Shown here piece after piece: positions 21,102-30,056 of a stretch of 64,000 nt of DNA. Position numbers and translations under genes: made by a program. This stretch comes from Iris pallida (lineage: Eukaryota > Streptophyta > Magnoliopsida > Asparagales > Iridaceae), in assembly GCA_029216955.1 (NCBI GenBank), contig JANAVB010002199.1, positions 17,627,061 through 17,691,060 on the forward strand, given 5' to 3'. How positions within the stretch are numbered: position 1 is the first letter of the stretch; every line of letters starts with the position of its first letter. Below the pieces are notes generated by a model. The model saw only the letters and a list, made by a program, of their open reading frames with translations, was not told the origin of the DNA and did no database searches.

Positions 21102-21715
21102 CTACAGAAAATGACAAGAAGACAAAGTTAGATATACCTATGTCTATGCGTGTATTACAGTATTTGAAGAAAAATTCAAAAGTCACGCAGACTCCACATG
21201 GATATATTACTGTGACATGCTGAGTGATTTATTCACGCGGATGATTAATTCACGCAAAGCTCAGACAGATTAGGATGAAAGTCATGCATCATTTGCCAGA
21301 ATCACATTTAAGTGGAAATGACAAAAACACGCTGACAGATCAAGACTAATCTATCCAGAAGATGACTCTCAGAAGTCTGCGTGAATAATTCAACATTGAC
21401 ATCTCTGTCAACATGTGAAAAATCACGCAGCGTCATCCTGAAAGCTGCGTGACTATTTCAACATGGACATTTCTGCCAACGTGAAAAGTCACGCAGAATT
21501 ATGAGAACCATGCTCCTTTGCGTGAAACACAGAGCTTCGTAAACACGAAGATGTGAAGTATGGCCGACCCTAAAGCGGGGGCATACTTTATTAAATATCC
21601 TTTGCCCTAAAGAGGGGGGATATATTTCTGAAGTTTAATATCTTAAGATCCTAAAAGATTCTATGTGGAGTTCATCTTCATCGTCTTCGACAGTTTGTGT
21701 TCTCCCATCACTTAC
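21102..21715 (-). other. Predicted 614-nt intron 1 of the antisense gene
   Basis: The donor is a perfect GTAAGT (first base at 21715) and the acceptor is TTTTCTGTAG (21103-21102). Exon 1 ends with one base (C) of a codon and exon 2 starts with TG, making an in-frame CTG leucine. The exact phase match with the exon 2 frame supports a real intron. Confidence 0.75.
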
Positions 21716-21827
21716 GATGCATAGGAGCTCGCGGGACTTCTTGTCGAGGAAGTCTGTCAGTTGTGGCACGCGACGAAGTCGCAGGGGCTTTCTCCTTGGC
21801 ATGAGCATCAGCTTTTTTGGGAGCCAT
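21716..21827 (-). CDS. Antisense gene of D, exon 1
   Basis: It starts at an ATG (21827) with codons for a lysine-rich N-terminus 'MAPKKADAHAKEKAPATSS' and ends after 37 codons plus one base at the GTAAGT donor. The upstream frame is open for 31 more codons, so the start is the best-context ATG and not a certainty. The basic N-terminus would suit a nuclear protein. Confidence 0.6.
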
Positions 21828-22165
21828 TACTGCTGAAAAAATAGAAGAAGAAGTCGGAGAGGAAGGAGTTCGTCGGAGAAGATGAAGTTCTCTTCTGTGG
21901 GTTCTTTCTTTCAAATGCAAGTAAAGAAGGAAAGAAGTAATCTATGGCTTATTTATAGGCTTATGAAGAATTCCAAACGGCCTATCATGATTTGCCTCGA
22001 TTTAGGAGATTGATACGGGATCTTAACTGCACAGAATCCCAATAGTCCAATCATTCAGGAATAAATATCTCTTTAAAGTCATCACAACGTGACTGATTTC
22101 ATTTTATCATCTTCGTTTCAAAGTATTTCAAAAATTTTGAAGTCTTTTCAATTTTTCGAAAACTT
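21828..22165 (-). promoter_or_regulatory. Upstream region of the antisense gene inside D
   Basis: About 340 bp between the antisense start codon and the sense polypurine tract. On the minus strand a TATAAATAAG-like sequence (plus-strand 'cttatttata', about 21947-21956) lies some 120 bp upstream of the ATG, a plausible core promoter. Antisense transcription would start inside the element and run away from the 3' LTR. Confidence 0.5.
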
Positions 22166-22177
22166 TGAAGGGGGTCT
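22166..22177 (+). other. Polypurine tract of element D
   Basis: TTGAAGGGGGTCT directly precedes the 3' LTR start TGTAGGCC at 22178. It fixes the coding direction as plus. Confidence 0.75.
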
Positions 22178-23200
22178 TGTAGGCCTTTAAAAATGACAGT
22201 CACGCTGAGTTCATCAGGACAGAGTCAAAAGTCACGCTCAGTTGATCCAGACAATATTTACAAATCACGCTGGGGAGACAGCTCATCATTTGTCAGAGAG
22301 TAATTATGACTGACAGCACAACAGTCGAAGAATGTCTCTTCGTATGCCACGTATGCACAGAATTCGAGAGATCACAGCTGTCTATTGCGTGATTTTTAAA
22401 ATCTTCTTCAGCAAGACTCAACCTTCGTCAAGTTGGCGTACCATAAGAGCTTCTTGTCATTTAATGTGACTGACAAAAGCAATCACTACCAGAGATTTTG
22501 TGTCAGTCGAGGCACGCTGAATCAAGACAGCTGGCAGTTCTATCCCAAATCTGCGTGTATTCTGAAGTTTTCTTCCTCAAGTCTGCGTGGATTCTGAAGT
22601 TTTCTTCATCAAAGTCTGCGTAGATTCTGAAGCTTCTTGCCCCAAGTTTGCGTAGATTTTGAAGCTTTCTACCCCGAGTCTGCGTGGATTTCGTCTTCAC
22701 CAAGTTTGCGTGGATTCTGAAGCTTCTTGCCCCAAGTTTGCGTGGATTTTGAAGCTTTCTACCCCGAGTCTGCGTAGATTTCGTCTTCAACAAGTCTGCG
22801 TGGATTTTATCAAATTGGAGTACGTGGCAGCCATGCCACTGATCTCTCGCCTGCGTGTCCTGTAACTTGCACACGACGCATGCATGATTGCCATGTGTCC
22901 AACAGTTACAGGCCACGTCCAGTAACTGCTCACAACCTTGCGTATGTTAAATCCTGCGTGATTTTCAACTAAGCACAGGCTGTGAAGACAGTTATCTTTT
23001 CAGTTATTATTTTTGACTCTATAAATAGAGTTCTTTTTCTCATTCATTGTACGGATACATAGTTATCTACTGTCAAAATTTTAAGAGCTTTTCTTCTTCG
23101 CATAGTCCAAGGGATAAAGTGATCGTCTTCTAGATCAGATTCCTACAGTTGTAATTTTCCCAGATACACAATAAATAAAGGAATTTATTTATGGAAAACA
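22178..23200 (+). repeat. 3' LTR of element D
   Basis: A 1023-bp copy of 9983-11002 with a 3-nt gain near 22437 and about 27 substitutions, many of them C/T or G/A changes consistent with methylated-cytosine decay. It is followed by the duplicated ACGCT and the rest of the B LTR3. Confidence 0.92.
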
Positions 23201-23205
23201 ACGCT

Positions 23206-24222
23206 CAGGTCATACGCTCAGGTCAGGCTACGCTCAGGTCAGCTACGCTCAGGTCATACGCTCCCAAAAGGCAGCGTATGAGGTCCATACGACTCCTTGT
23301 CACCCTAGTGAGCGTATGCAAGACATACGCTCCCAAAAGGCAGCGTATGGACTCCATACGACTCTTTGTCATGCAAGCGAGCGTATGCAAGACATACGCT
23401 TCCAAAAGGCAGCGTATGGACTCCATACGACTCCTTGTCATGCAAGCGAGCGTATGCAAGACATACGCTCTCAAAAGGCAGCGTATGGGGACTGCGCTGC
23501 GCTAAAGAGCGCGCGTAACTCAGTGGCGTAAGCTAAAAAGCTCGCACACTGTTCATTGTCTTCTCCAAAATAGCAAGAACTCCATGGTTGAACCCAAATC
23601 TTCAAAAGTCCATAACTTGGTCAAAATAAGTCCAAATCCAACTTTGCAAAGTTCTATCTTGGGTAGAACAAAATTCTCTAAAACATGGAACCATCAAAAC
23701 TCGGAAATAACAATGTTTAGTAGATCAAAACCCAAGATTTTCGAAAATAATTTAAACTTAGATCTACAAGAATCCAGCCATGAAAAGAGAAATGTCAAGT
23801 ACTAAAGTAAGTTGAAATGTTGCAAGGAAGAGAATGGAACAATAAAATTCGGGTTCCTTCATGAAGCAAGATGCACTTGCCTAAGGGGTGTTCTTGTTGT
23901 TGTGTGGAGGAAGGAAGAAGAAGAAGATGAAGAAATAAATAAGAGAATTATGAGGAGAGAGAAAGGTAGGTGGAGATAATAAAGAGGGTAGTTGTGGTGG
24001 AAATGAGGAAGGAGCATAGGCTAAGGTGTTCCAATGTAAAATAAACCAAACCAACCCAATCCTTCTCCATAAAATAAACCAAGCCAGGTAAAACCCAGTT
24101 ACGAGAACCAAAATCTACAAGTCAAGCCAATTACAAGTACATGCCAAAATCTGAGAAAATAAATACAGATCTGAAATACATGCAAGCTTGACAAAATACA
24201 TATTCAGAATATGGGTGTTACA
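23206..24222 (-). repeat. Truncated LTR3 of B, right piece
   Basis: It continues the TACGCTCAGG array and the 69-bp array (23252-23490), then the shared LTR end to GGTGTTACA. It is followed by AGGGG, the right target duplication of B. Element D interrupts it at 23201. Confidence 0.88.
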
Positions 24223-24227
24223 AGGGG

Positions 24228-26287
24228 TAGGAAGAGGGTTATACCAGCTTCGCACAGGAACTAATAGCACGCCAACCGGAGCTACGACGATGGAGTTATG
24301 AGCCGACGAAGTTGGCTCCACAAAACTGTCCAAAAATAACGCAATTTAAAGGGTCAACTTGGTGGCCGATTTTCACATAGCAAACGACGGAATTAACCGG
24401 TGAAATTTGAGGGGAGTGAAGATGGATATATCGAGATTGTGACGGAGCAAAGAGTTCGTCGATCCAACGGTCAGATTGACCAGAAAATACACGCAAAGTC
24501 GCTGTCCCGAAACGCGAATTTTGAAATTCGTCCGCGCGCACGTCGACGGGATTCCGTGCAAAATGCACGAATCGCCTATTTGGCTCGTCGGAGAAGAAGA
24601 CAATAGCCACAGGGCCTGCCCCGGGGGTTTGCCGGAGGGAGTGCGGCCGGCCACGCGGCGCACGACGGCCCGCACGTGCGCGCGGCTGCTGCCTTTGCGC
24701 ACTGCTGTGGCGCTGCTTGCTGCCGCTGCTGCTGCAGGGTGCGGGGCCAGCCTGGCTGGGCACGGCGATGACGGCGGGGCTGCATCTGCGACGGGGGTGG
24801 CCGCAGCAGCGGTCGGCCATGCAGCGACGAAGGGAGGAGAAGAGAGGAGGCTCGGGTGGTGGTGGTTGAAGTGGTGGTTTGAGATGGTGGAGCTCGTGGT
24901 GGTGATGGTGTTCATGGAGGTGGTGGTGGCTGTGCTCATGGTGGTGAGGGTGGCGGAGCTCATGGTGGAGTTGGTGATGGTGGTTGATGATGGAGAAGTG
25001 AAGGAGGAAGAGCTCGAAGGGGTGGTGGTGGCTGTGTACTGATGGTGGTGGTGTTGTTAAATAACATGGAAGAAGAAGAACATAAAGAAGAAGATGAATA
25101 AGAAAAGTGAAGAAAAGAAAAAGAATGGGAGAGGGGGCTGCTCTCGTACAATAAGTAGGGGGGTTGCTTGTAAGGTGATGGGGTGATGGTGAGAGGAAGA
25201 GAGAGAGATTATTTATTATATATATGTGTGTATATAATATAGAGAGAGAGAGAGAGAGAGAGAGATTTAGAGAGAGAGAAAGAAAGATATTTAGAGAGAG
25301 AGAGAGAAAGAGGCCGACCACATGGGGGAGGGTTTGATTTGTGTGTGTGTGGAGAGAGAGTGATTTAAATGGAGAGAGAGGGAAAGTTAGATATTATATA
25401 TTATATATATTATATATGTACATATATATTTTTTTATTATATATGTACATATATACACATATAAAGGAGAGGGAAATATAGGTATTTAAAAATAGGGAAA
25501 AGTGGGAATTTATGTGGGGTGTATGGGTAGTCACGAGAGGACAACATGGAGCTTGCGTTCGGGTTCAGTCGAACCGGGTCGGATCAAAATCGGACATGGT
25601 GCAATGTTTGAATTAAAATAGGTATTTATGATCATGGGAAAAATAAGTAGCATGTGGGGTCTCAAATAAGTGGGACAGAAGCGTCATGCGGGTAGTAGGC
25701 TTCATGTGGGCCATGTCCATATTTTGGGTTGACTAGGTTGGATCGATGTCGGGTCCCGAAATTAAATTGGAAATTAAATCAGGTTTTACGGTAGATAATT
25801 AATTGTCCTAAATTGAACCGAAAGTTGTACGAAGAAAATGAAGCACAAAATGGAGTGTCTGAGTATGACACGAAGGTCATGGGTAAAGAGCGTCTCGAGT
25901 AGATCATTCATGAGAAGTTGGTTCTGAGAAAACGACTGGTCTGATGCTCCTAAATTAAAAGTCACGGTAACGTGCATATGATGATCAAGAAAAAGTGTGG
26001 GAATTCAATTAATAATTAAATGGTCTAAATTGACCCGAACTTGCATGAAATAAAAAGAGTACAAGGGAACAAGTTCGAGTGGGACACGAAATATCAATGT
26101 GAAGATAATCTCGTCTACTACAAACTCCAAGAAGGAAGTTTCCAGAGACTGGCATCCCTGATGCTCTAGAATTTCAAGTCACGGTAAAGAGCATTTAATG
26201 ATCAAAATTAATTAAATCAAAATTAATTATCGAGAATAAATTATTTTGAAAATTCGAAAATAAATCCCGAAAATTCAGGGGGTTACA
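24228..26287 (-). mobile_element. LTR of family F', right part
   Basis: It resumes the F' LTR broken at 1754: 'GCACGCCAACCGGAGCT' and 'GAAGTTGGCTCCACA' match F at 36030-36090 and 42470-42530. It holds a GC-rich block (24540-24850), a GGTGGT-rich stretch to 25060, purine tracts (25228-25380) and a TA-rich tract (25390-25460). It ends CAGGGGGTTACA, as F does (CAGGGGGCTTACA). The bases after 26287 are not a polypurine tract, so the element end is here. Long ORFs in this stretch are low complexity or GC artefacts. Confidence 0.78.
25228..25460. repeat. (GA)n and (TA)-rich simple repeats in F' LTR
   Basis: GAGAGA runs at about 25243-25310 and 25352-25380 are followed by TATATA tracts. On the coding (minus) strand these are a TA-rich stretch followed by pyrimidine tracts, resembling a TATA plus Y-patch promoter layout. 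The same order is seen in the F LTRs. Confidence 0.7.
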
Positions 26288-26991
26288 CTGTTGGAGTTCG
26301 TTTATGCAGGATTCAGGTATTGTTAGTCGATACCTTCTTCGTATTCTTTCGTATTTATTTCCCATCCTATATTTCATATTCTTGTAGATAGAGTTGTGGA
26401 TGTATTTATAGATACTTATAGATACTTAGACCAGATTCTAGATAGTATATACATATTTGAGTTGTGTTGGGGTTCACTTGATATGTAGCTGATCATTATC
26501 ACGTATCATGGTCTTACGTATTTTGAGAGTGTGGAGTGACATAACTTTTGTGGTTGCCCATTCAGATATTGTTTTTGTCAATATTAGGATGCCATGGTAG
26601 TACCTAGGAATAAATAATTGTATTACTTCGAGCCTAAGATTGATTGAAGAGATGAAGGCTTGATAATACATTCACAATTAGGTTATAGTATCCTTTAAAC
26701 GTTTAGCTTTTAGTATATGTATGTACTTTGCACGTATTTATAGATTATTATTAAAGTATGTATTTCATAGATTATTATTAAGAAGACTAGTTAAAAGGAT
26801 GTTGTAATTTTCTAATTTTTATTAAGAGTATTTAGGATGACTTAAAAATCGACGTCTTAATTGTTCTAAATTTATTATCATGTAATTTAGTGGTCGAAAA
26901 CTTAAACATTGAAAGTGGGGGCTGGAAAAGGATTTGGTTATCAAATTATTATTATACAATGTATTACTATATATTTTTTTAAAGGGGGATA
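26288..26991. other. AT-rich sequence flanking F', no gene seen
   Basis: About 700 bp with no ORF above noise and no motif I recognise. Repeated 'TTATAGATACTTATAGATACTTAG' type phrases occur near 26408-26430. It is probably old repeat or intergenic DNA. Confidence 0.5.
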
Positions 26992-27001
26992 ATAATTTAT
27001 G

Positions 27002-27470
27002 AGTAATGCTATTCGTAGGTCTAAATTATCACTCCAAACTATTCCTTCTTATTTGGTAGCTAACGTGGAATGTTAAATAATATTAGGTGTCATATGACAT
27101 GACAAATGTTAACCAAAAAAAATAATTACCCAATTTACTTTAATGTTAAAATTAATATTAATATTAGTATTAGTTTTAGCGTTAATATTAATATTATCGT
27201 TAATGTTAATATTAATATTAATATTAGTATTAGTGTTAATATTAATATTAAATTAATATTAATATTAATATTAATATTAATATTAATGTTAATGATAATA
27301 TTAATTTTAATATTAATGTTAACATTAATTTTAATTTTAATTTTAATTTTTAATATTATTTTAATTTTAATTTTTTGCCATGCTAGCTGCCATAACAACA
27401 TATCACGTCAGTTGTTACGTAAAATGGGATGATTTAGAGTAACAATTTGGAGGGATAAATAGTATTGTTT
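27002..27470. mobile_element. MULE-like MITE with 10-bp flanking direct repeat
   Basis: The 469-bp segment is bounded by the direct repeat ATAATTTATG (26992-27001 and 27471-27480). Its ends form imperfect inverted repeats of about 41 bp (27005-27045 against 27426-27466; roughly 31 matches by eye). A 9-11 bp duplication is typical of Mutator-like elements. The interior (27140-27370) is mostly (ATTAAT)-type simple repeat that expands spurious ORFs on both strands. No transposase. Confidence 0.6.
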
Positions 27471-27493
27471 ATAATTTATGTAGACGATGATCA

Positions 27494-27850
27494 TCAAATG
27501 TACTCGATACGGATTCCGTGGACTCTTATGGCATTTCCGGTCGCACCTCTCGGCACCAGTGACACCCAGATGCTCTCGTCTTCCCCTTCCTCCAGGTCTT
27601 CCAGAATCTCCGATATCCCAACCTTCTTGTTACTGATCGATCCGCCGTTTATTGCCACGTCAGCCCCTTTCATCTTCACGAAGCACCCCGCGTATTCTCG
27701 CAACTTGGGGCTGGCTGCAGTCTCCTCCACTACGAGGTTGACGTAGATGTCGAACTTGGCGTGCATTCCCTTCTCGACACTGATTCCTTCGACCACTAGG
27801 ACCTCCTCCTCGAATTCTTCCTCACCAGCCTTGATAGTACTCTTAGGTGG
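27494..27850 (-). pseudogene. Polyphenol oxidase C-terminal (KFDV) domain fragment, sense copy
   Basis: On the minus strand this encodes the end of a plant polyphenol oxidase: 'VEGISVEKGMHAKFDIYVNL', then 'TAASPKLREYAGCFVKM' and a natural-looking end 'AIRVHGIRIEYI' with a stop at 27494. The K-F-D-hydrophobic-Y-x-N motif defines the PPO KFDV domain, which shields the active site in the plastid-targeted latent enzyme. The frame is open through the fragment, but the fragment is cut off from the catalytic half by an inverted copy of itself and a deletion. Confidence 0.8.
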
Positions 27851-28130
27851 TCACCTAAGAGTTCAAGTAGCAAGGCCACCTAAGAGTACTATGAAGGCTG
27901 GTCAAGAAGAATTAGAGGAGGTCCTAGTGGTCGAAGGAATCAGTGTCGAGAAGGGAATGCACGCCAACTTCGACATCTACATCAACCTCGTTGTGGACGA
28001 GACTGCAGCCAGCCCCAAGTTGCGAGAATACGCGGGGGTGCTTCGTGAAGATGAAAGGGGCTGACGTGGCAATGAAGGGCGGATCGAGAAACATGAAGGT
28101 TGGGATATCGGAGATTCTGGAAGACCTGGA
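27591..28130. repeat. Inverted repeat of PPO 3' coding sequence (hairpin)
   Basis: The left arm 27591-27850 (260 bp) and right arm 27876-28130 (255 bp) are reverse complements of each other, about 93% alike by eye, around a 25-nt spacer. The spacer side itself contains a short palindrome (CTTAGGTG ... CACCTAAG). A transcript across it would fold into a long, nearly perfect duplex, the type of substrate that plant Dicer-like enzymes process. Confidence 0.88.
27876..28130 (+). pseudogene. Polyphenol oxidase KFDV fragment, inverted copy
   Basis: The plus strand reads 'EEVLVVEGISVEKGMHANFD' and 'DIYINLVVDETAASPKLREY', then shifts frame at an extra G near 28037. A short in-frame loss (SISNK reduced to RNMK) follows. 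It ends exactly where the catalytic-domain fragment begins at 28131. It differs from the sense copy by scattered substitutions, so the duplication is not very recent. Confidence 0.8.
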
Positions 28131-28686
28131 GTGTCGAGTTTATCGGGGTGTAGTCGATGGCTACAGGCGCAGGCGGCAAGTGGCGAGTAGCCCGCTTCTC
28201 GTCGTGCAGTTCTCCCTTCATGTAGATGTCCGGGATCGGCATCCCGTTGGGGGAGTCGTAGTTCCAGTACGGAAGCGCGAAGGTGTCGTCGCCGATGAGC
28301 ATTACCAGTATGCGCTCGTGGAAGTAGACGTAGAATCGGTGGAACAGAAAGAAGAGCCAGCTCTCGTAGATCATGAAAGGGACGTCGGCGGCGGCGCCGG
28401 CTTGATAGTAAGCGCCGTTGCAGTAGATGCAGTGTATTTGGGACTGGCGGTGCCAGCTGTGGGGGTTGTTGGGGGGGGTGGGAAGTCGCTTTATTATGGC
28501 CACTGCCTTGTTGTATTTGGCCAGGTACCCCTTGTCCCGCGCTAGACGATGTGCGGGCCTGCGGATGCGGACGGGCGAGGACGACGACGGGCTCGGGAGC
28601 TGAAATTCCTTTATGATCGGCTTTTCAGAGACCGACGACGGTGGGCAGCAGTTCAACTCGTGGTGCTCTGTTTGTCCCTTGACCAT
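28131..28686 (-). pseudogene. Polyphenol oxidase catalytic-domain fragment with a broken CuA site
   Basis: About 185 codons on the minus strand match the N-terminal half of a plant PPO tyrosinase domain: 'LNCCPPSS' (mature N-terminus), 'DKGYLAKYNKAVAIIKRLP', the CuA region 'IHCIYCNGAYYQ', 'ESWLFFLFHRFYVYFHERIL' and 'DDTFALPYWNYDSPNGMPIP'. Functional PPO oxidises phenols to quinones in plastids using three CuA and three CuB histidines. The first (residue 85) and third (116) CuA histidines are present, but the second is tyrosine (107, IYESW for the usual VHxSW). The CuB site and DWL domain are missing, because the sequence breaks at 'IDYTPI'. No transit peptide is seen. Confidence 0.85.
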
Positions 28687-28828
28687 CCCTTAACTAATAT
28701 TCCTTTGGAGGAGAGATGGGAAAGGAGTTGGTTTCTTCGGCTGCATGCATGTCGACAAACAGTCATGAACAACATGGTTTCAATTTGGTTATGGGGACGC
28801 GGCTGTGTCCGCACCGACGTGGATCACC
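28687..28828. other. Upstream flank of the PPO fragment
   Basis: About 140 bp between the PPO fragment and element G. The minus strand has a weak 'DPRRCGHSR' reading reminiscent of the PPO mature N-terminus (usual K-C-G), but frames are broken. The original upstream part of the gene has been lost or displaced by G. Confidence 0.35.
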
Positions 28829-29317
28829 TGTTGCATGTTACACGCAAAAGTGAAGTCCTCAAAAGTCAAGTCTTTAACATGTGTTATTTTTCTTTGCTTG
28901 AGTAACGTTAGAGACTTAGCCTCTTTTGGCTAATTTTAGTATAGGCTATTTTAAGCATAGACTATCTTTAGCATATGCTTAATGCTATATAAGAGAGTAT
29001 CCTTTCAAATGAAAAACACTTCTTTCTCTCTCCCGAACTCTCTCTTTCATTATAAAACAATCGATATTCGTAAAGTTCTTTGTTGTTTTCTGGACAACGC
29101 TAAAGTTCGGGCCACTCTTTTCGAGTTGTGTGCGACGAAGAGATACCGGTAGAGCGAAGGTTTCACCACTAGGAGCATTCGGATCAAGTCTGCACATAGA
29201 CCCAAATCAACTCTTAGGGCAGTACTACGTGAGCGACTTTCGCGGAGGCCGGTAACATTTACTTTATTTTATTTTGTTTGTACATTTTTAATGGAAGAAA
29301 TGTATTAATTTTCAACA
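28829..29317 (+). repeat. 5' LTR of copia element G
   Basis: A 489-bp LTR sharing long runs with 50662-51173 ('CTTTGCTTGAGTAACGTT', 'GGACAACGCTAAAGTTCGGG'). It contains a TATATAAGAG TATA box at 28986-28995. It differs from the 3' LTR by many substitutions and small indels, so the element is much older than D or E. Confidence 0.88.
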
Positions 29318-30056
29318 ATCTAAGAGTTGATCCATTTATAAAATAAAAATCTCTAATTGATGTTACGAATTTTGTTATCAAATATTTGTTATTTTCAAAC
29401 AAGAAGTTCTTTGCTGTCTTAATTTATTTGCTTGTTTCAAACAAGTTATTCCAGCACACTAAACTTGTCCTTTAGCAAAACCTTGTAATCATTAACATTT
29501 TTATAATCTATAGTGCATAAATTATTGTAATCAGTAACACTTATATACATTGTTATAATTTATATTAGTGTTAGCATATCTCCTATTCACTCACAAAATT
29601 TGCTATACATTGCTTACGCTTAACTTTCATCAAGCAAATATTTTCAATTACTATTAACAAGATATTTGTTAATTTTTGAATATTAGTCACATTAGTAACA
29701 AATTGCCTTTTTCTAAAGTGATACCTTAGACAAACATTATTGTGTGAATAATTTTGTCAATTCTACTTTTCTTCACTCAATATTTTAATCTAGGCTAAAT
29801 CAAGCTGTTAATTGATTTAGTAAAAAAATTTTAATTTTTTTTAAACTTCTAAAGTAGAGATTTGTTTGAGAACAAGCCGAAAAGGCCCTTCAGTCAACAA
29901 GGCAAAAATTCGTCTAAGCGACCGGTATTTAAGTTTTCCTAGTGAAGCACCGCTTGCTGGGATCCGGCCCCTACAGCTAACCCAGCCTTATCAAAACTTG
30001 AAAAACTAAAATTTTAAAGGTCTATTACTAAAATCATTTGAATTGTGTGAGAAGAA
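29318..30056 (+). other. Leader of element G, non-coding
   Basis: About 740 bp of AT-rich sequence after the 5' LTR with no ORF. The first bases (ATCTAAGAGTTGATCC) do not fit the common initiator-Met primer site. No other gene is visible. Confidence 0.5.

Larger units (their letters stand above)
9983..23200 (+). mobile_element. Tat/Ogre-type element D with ORF1, gag-protease and an antisense gene, lacking polymerase
   Basis: The 13.2-kb element has two LTRs (9983-11002 and 22178-23200) that begin TGTAGGCC and end AAAACA. It is flanked by ACGCT (9978-9982 and 23201-23205), inside LTR3 of B. Plus-strand contents: a tRNA-Arg-like primer site, ORF1, gag, decayed protease, a G-patch-like segment and, at the right end, a polypurine tract. 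No reverse transcriptase, RNase H or integrase motif was found. About 5 kb of the interior is an antisense gene (16854-21827). Hand comparison of the LTRs gives roughly 27 substitutions in 1020 bp (about 2.6%), so insertion is fairly recent. Tat and Ogre relatives are known to carry an upstream ORF1 and sometimes antisense ORFs. The element must borrow a polymerase and integrase. Confidence 0.9.
1760..24222 (-). mobile_element. Composite three-LTR Tekay-like gypsy element B, hosting element D
   Basis: The element starts TGTCACGCCCC and ends GGGTGTTACA. It is flanked by the 5-bp duplication AGGGG (1755-1759 and 24223-24227), and the flanks rejoin into one continuous F' LTR. Order on the plus strand: LTR1 (1760-4748), internal (4749-6640), LTR2 (6641-9669), internal remnant (9670-9831), truncated LTR3 (9832-9982 plus 23206-24222). 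Element D occupies 9983-23200 inside LTR3. Coding is on the minus strand. The gag ORF survives, while protease, reverse transcriptase, RNase H and most of integrase are absent, so B cannot move by itself. Gag and the residual pol end resemble element E, a chromodomain-bearing Tekay-like chromovirus. The extra LTR most likely arose by recombination between element copies. Confidence 0.88.

Noticed and set aside
9983..23200. D as a DNA transposon carrying PMD (MULE-type)
   Set aside because: LTRs, a 5-bp TSD, a primer binding site, a polypurine tract and gag show that it is an LTR retrotransposon.
24296..25321. 341-aa minus-strand ORF and 188-aa plus-strand ORF
   Set aside because: Low-complexity LSLSL, HHH and VVV translations from simple repeats and GC-rich LTR sequence of F'. 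Overlapping frames on both strands are equally open.
27106..27432. ORFs of repeated NINI and ILIL on both strands
   Set aside because: Product of the (ATTAAT) repeat inside the MITE.
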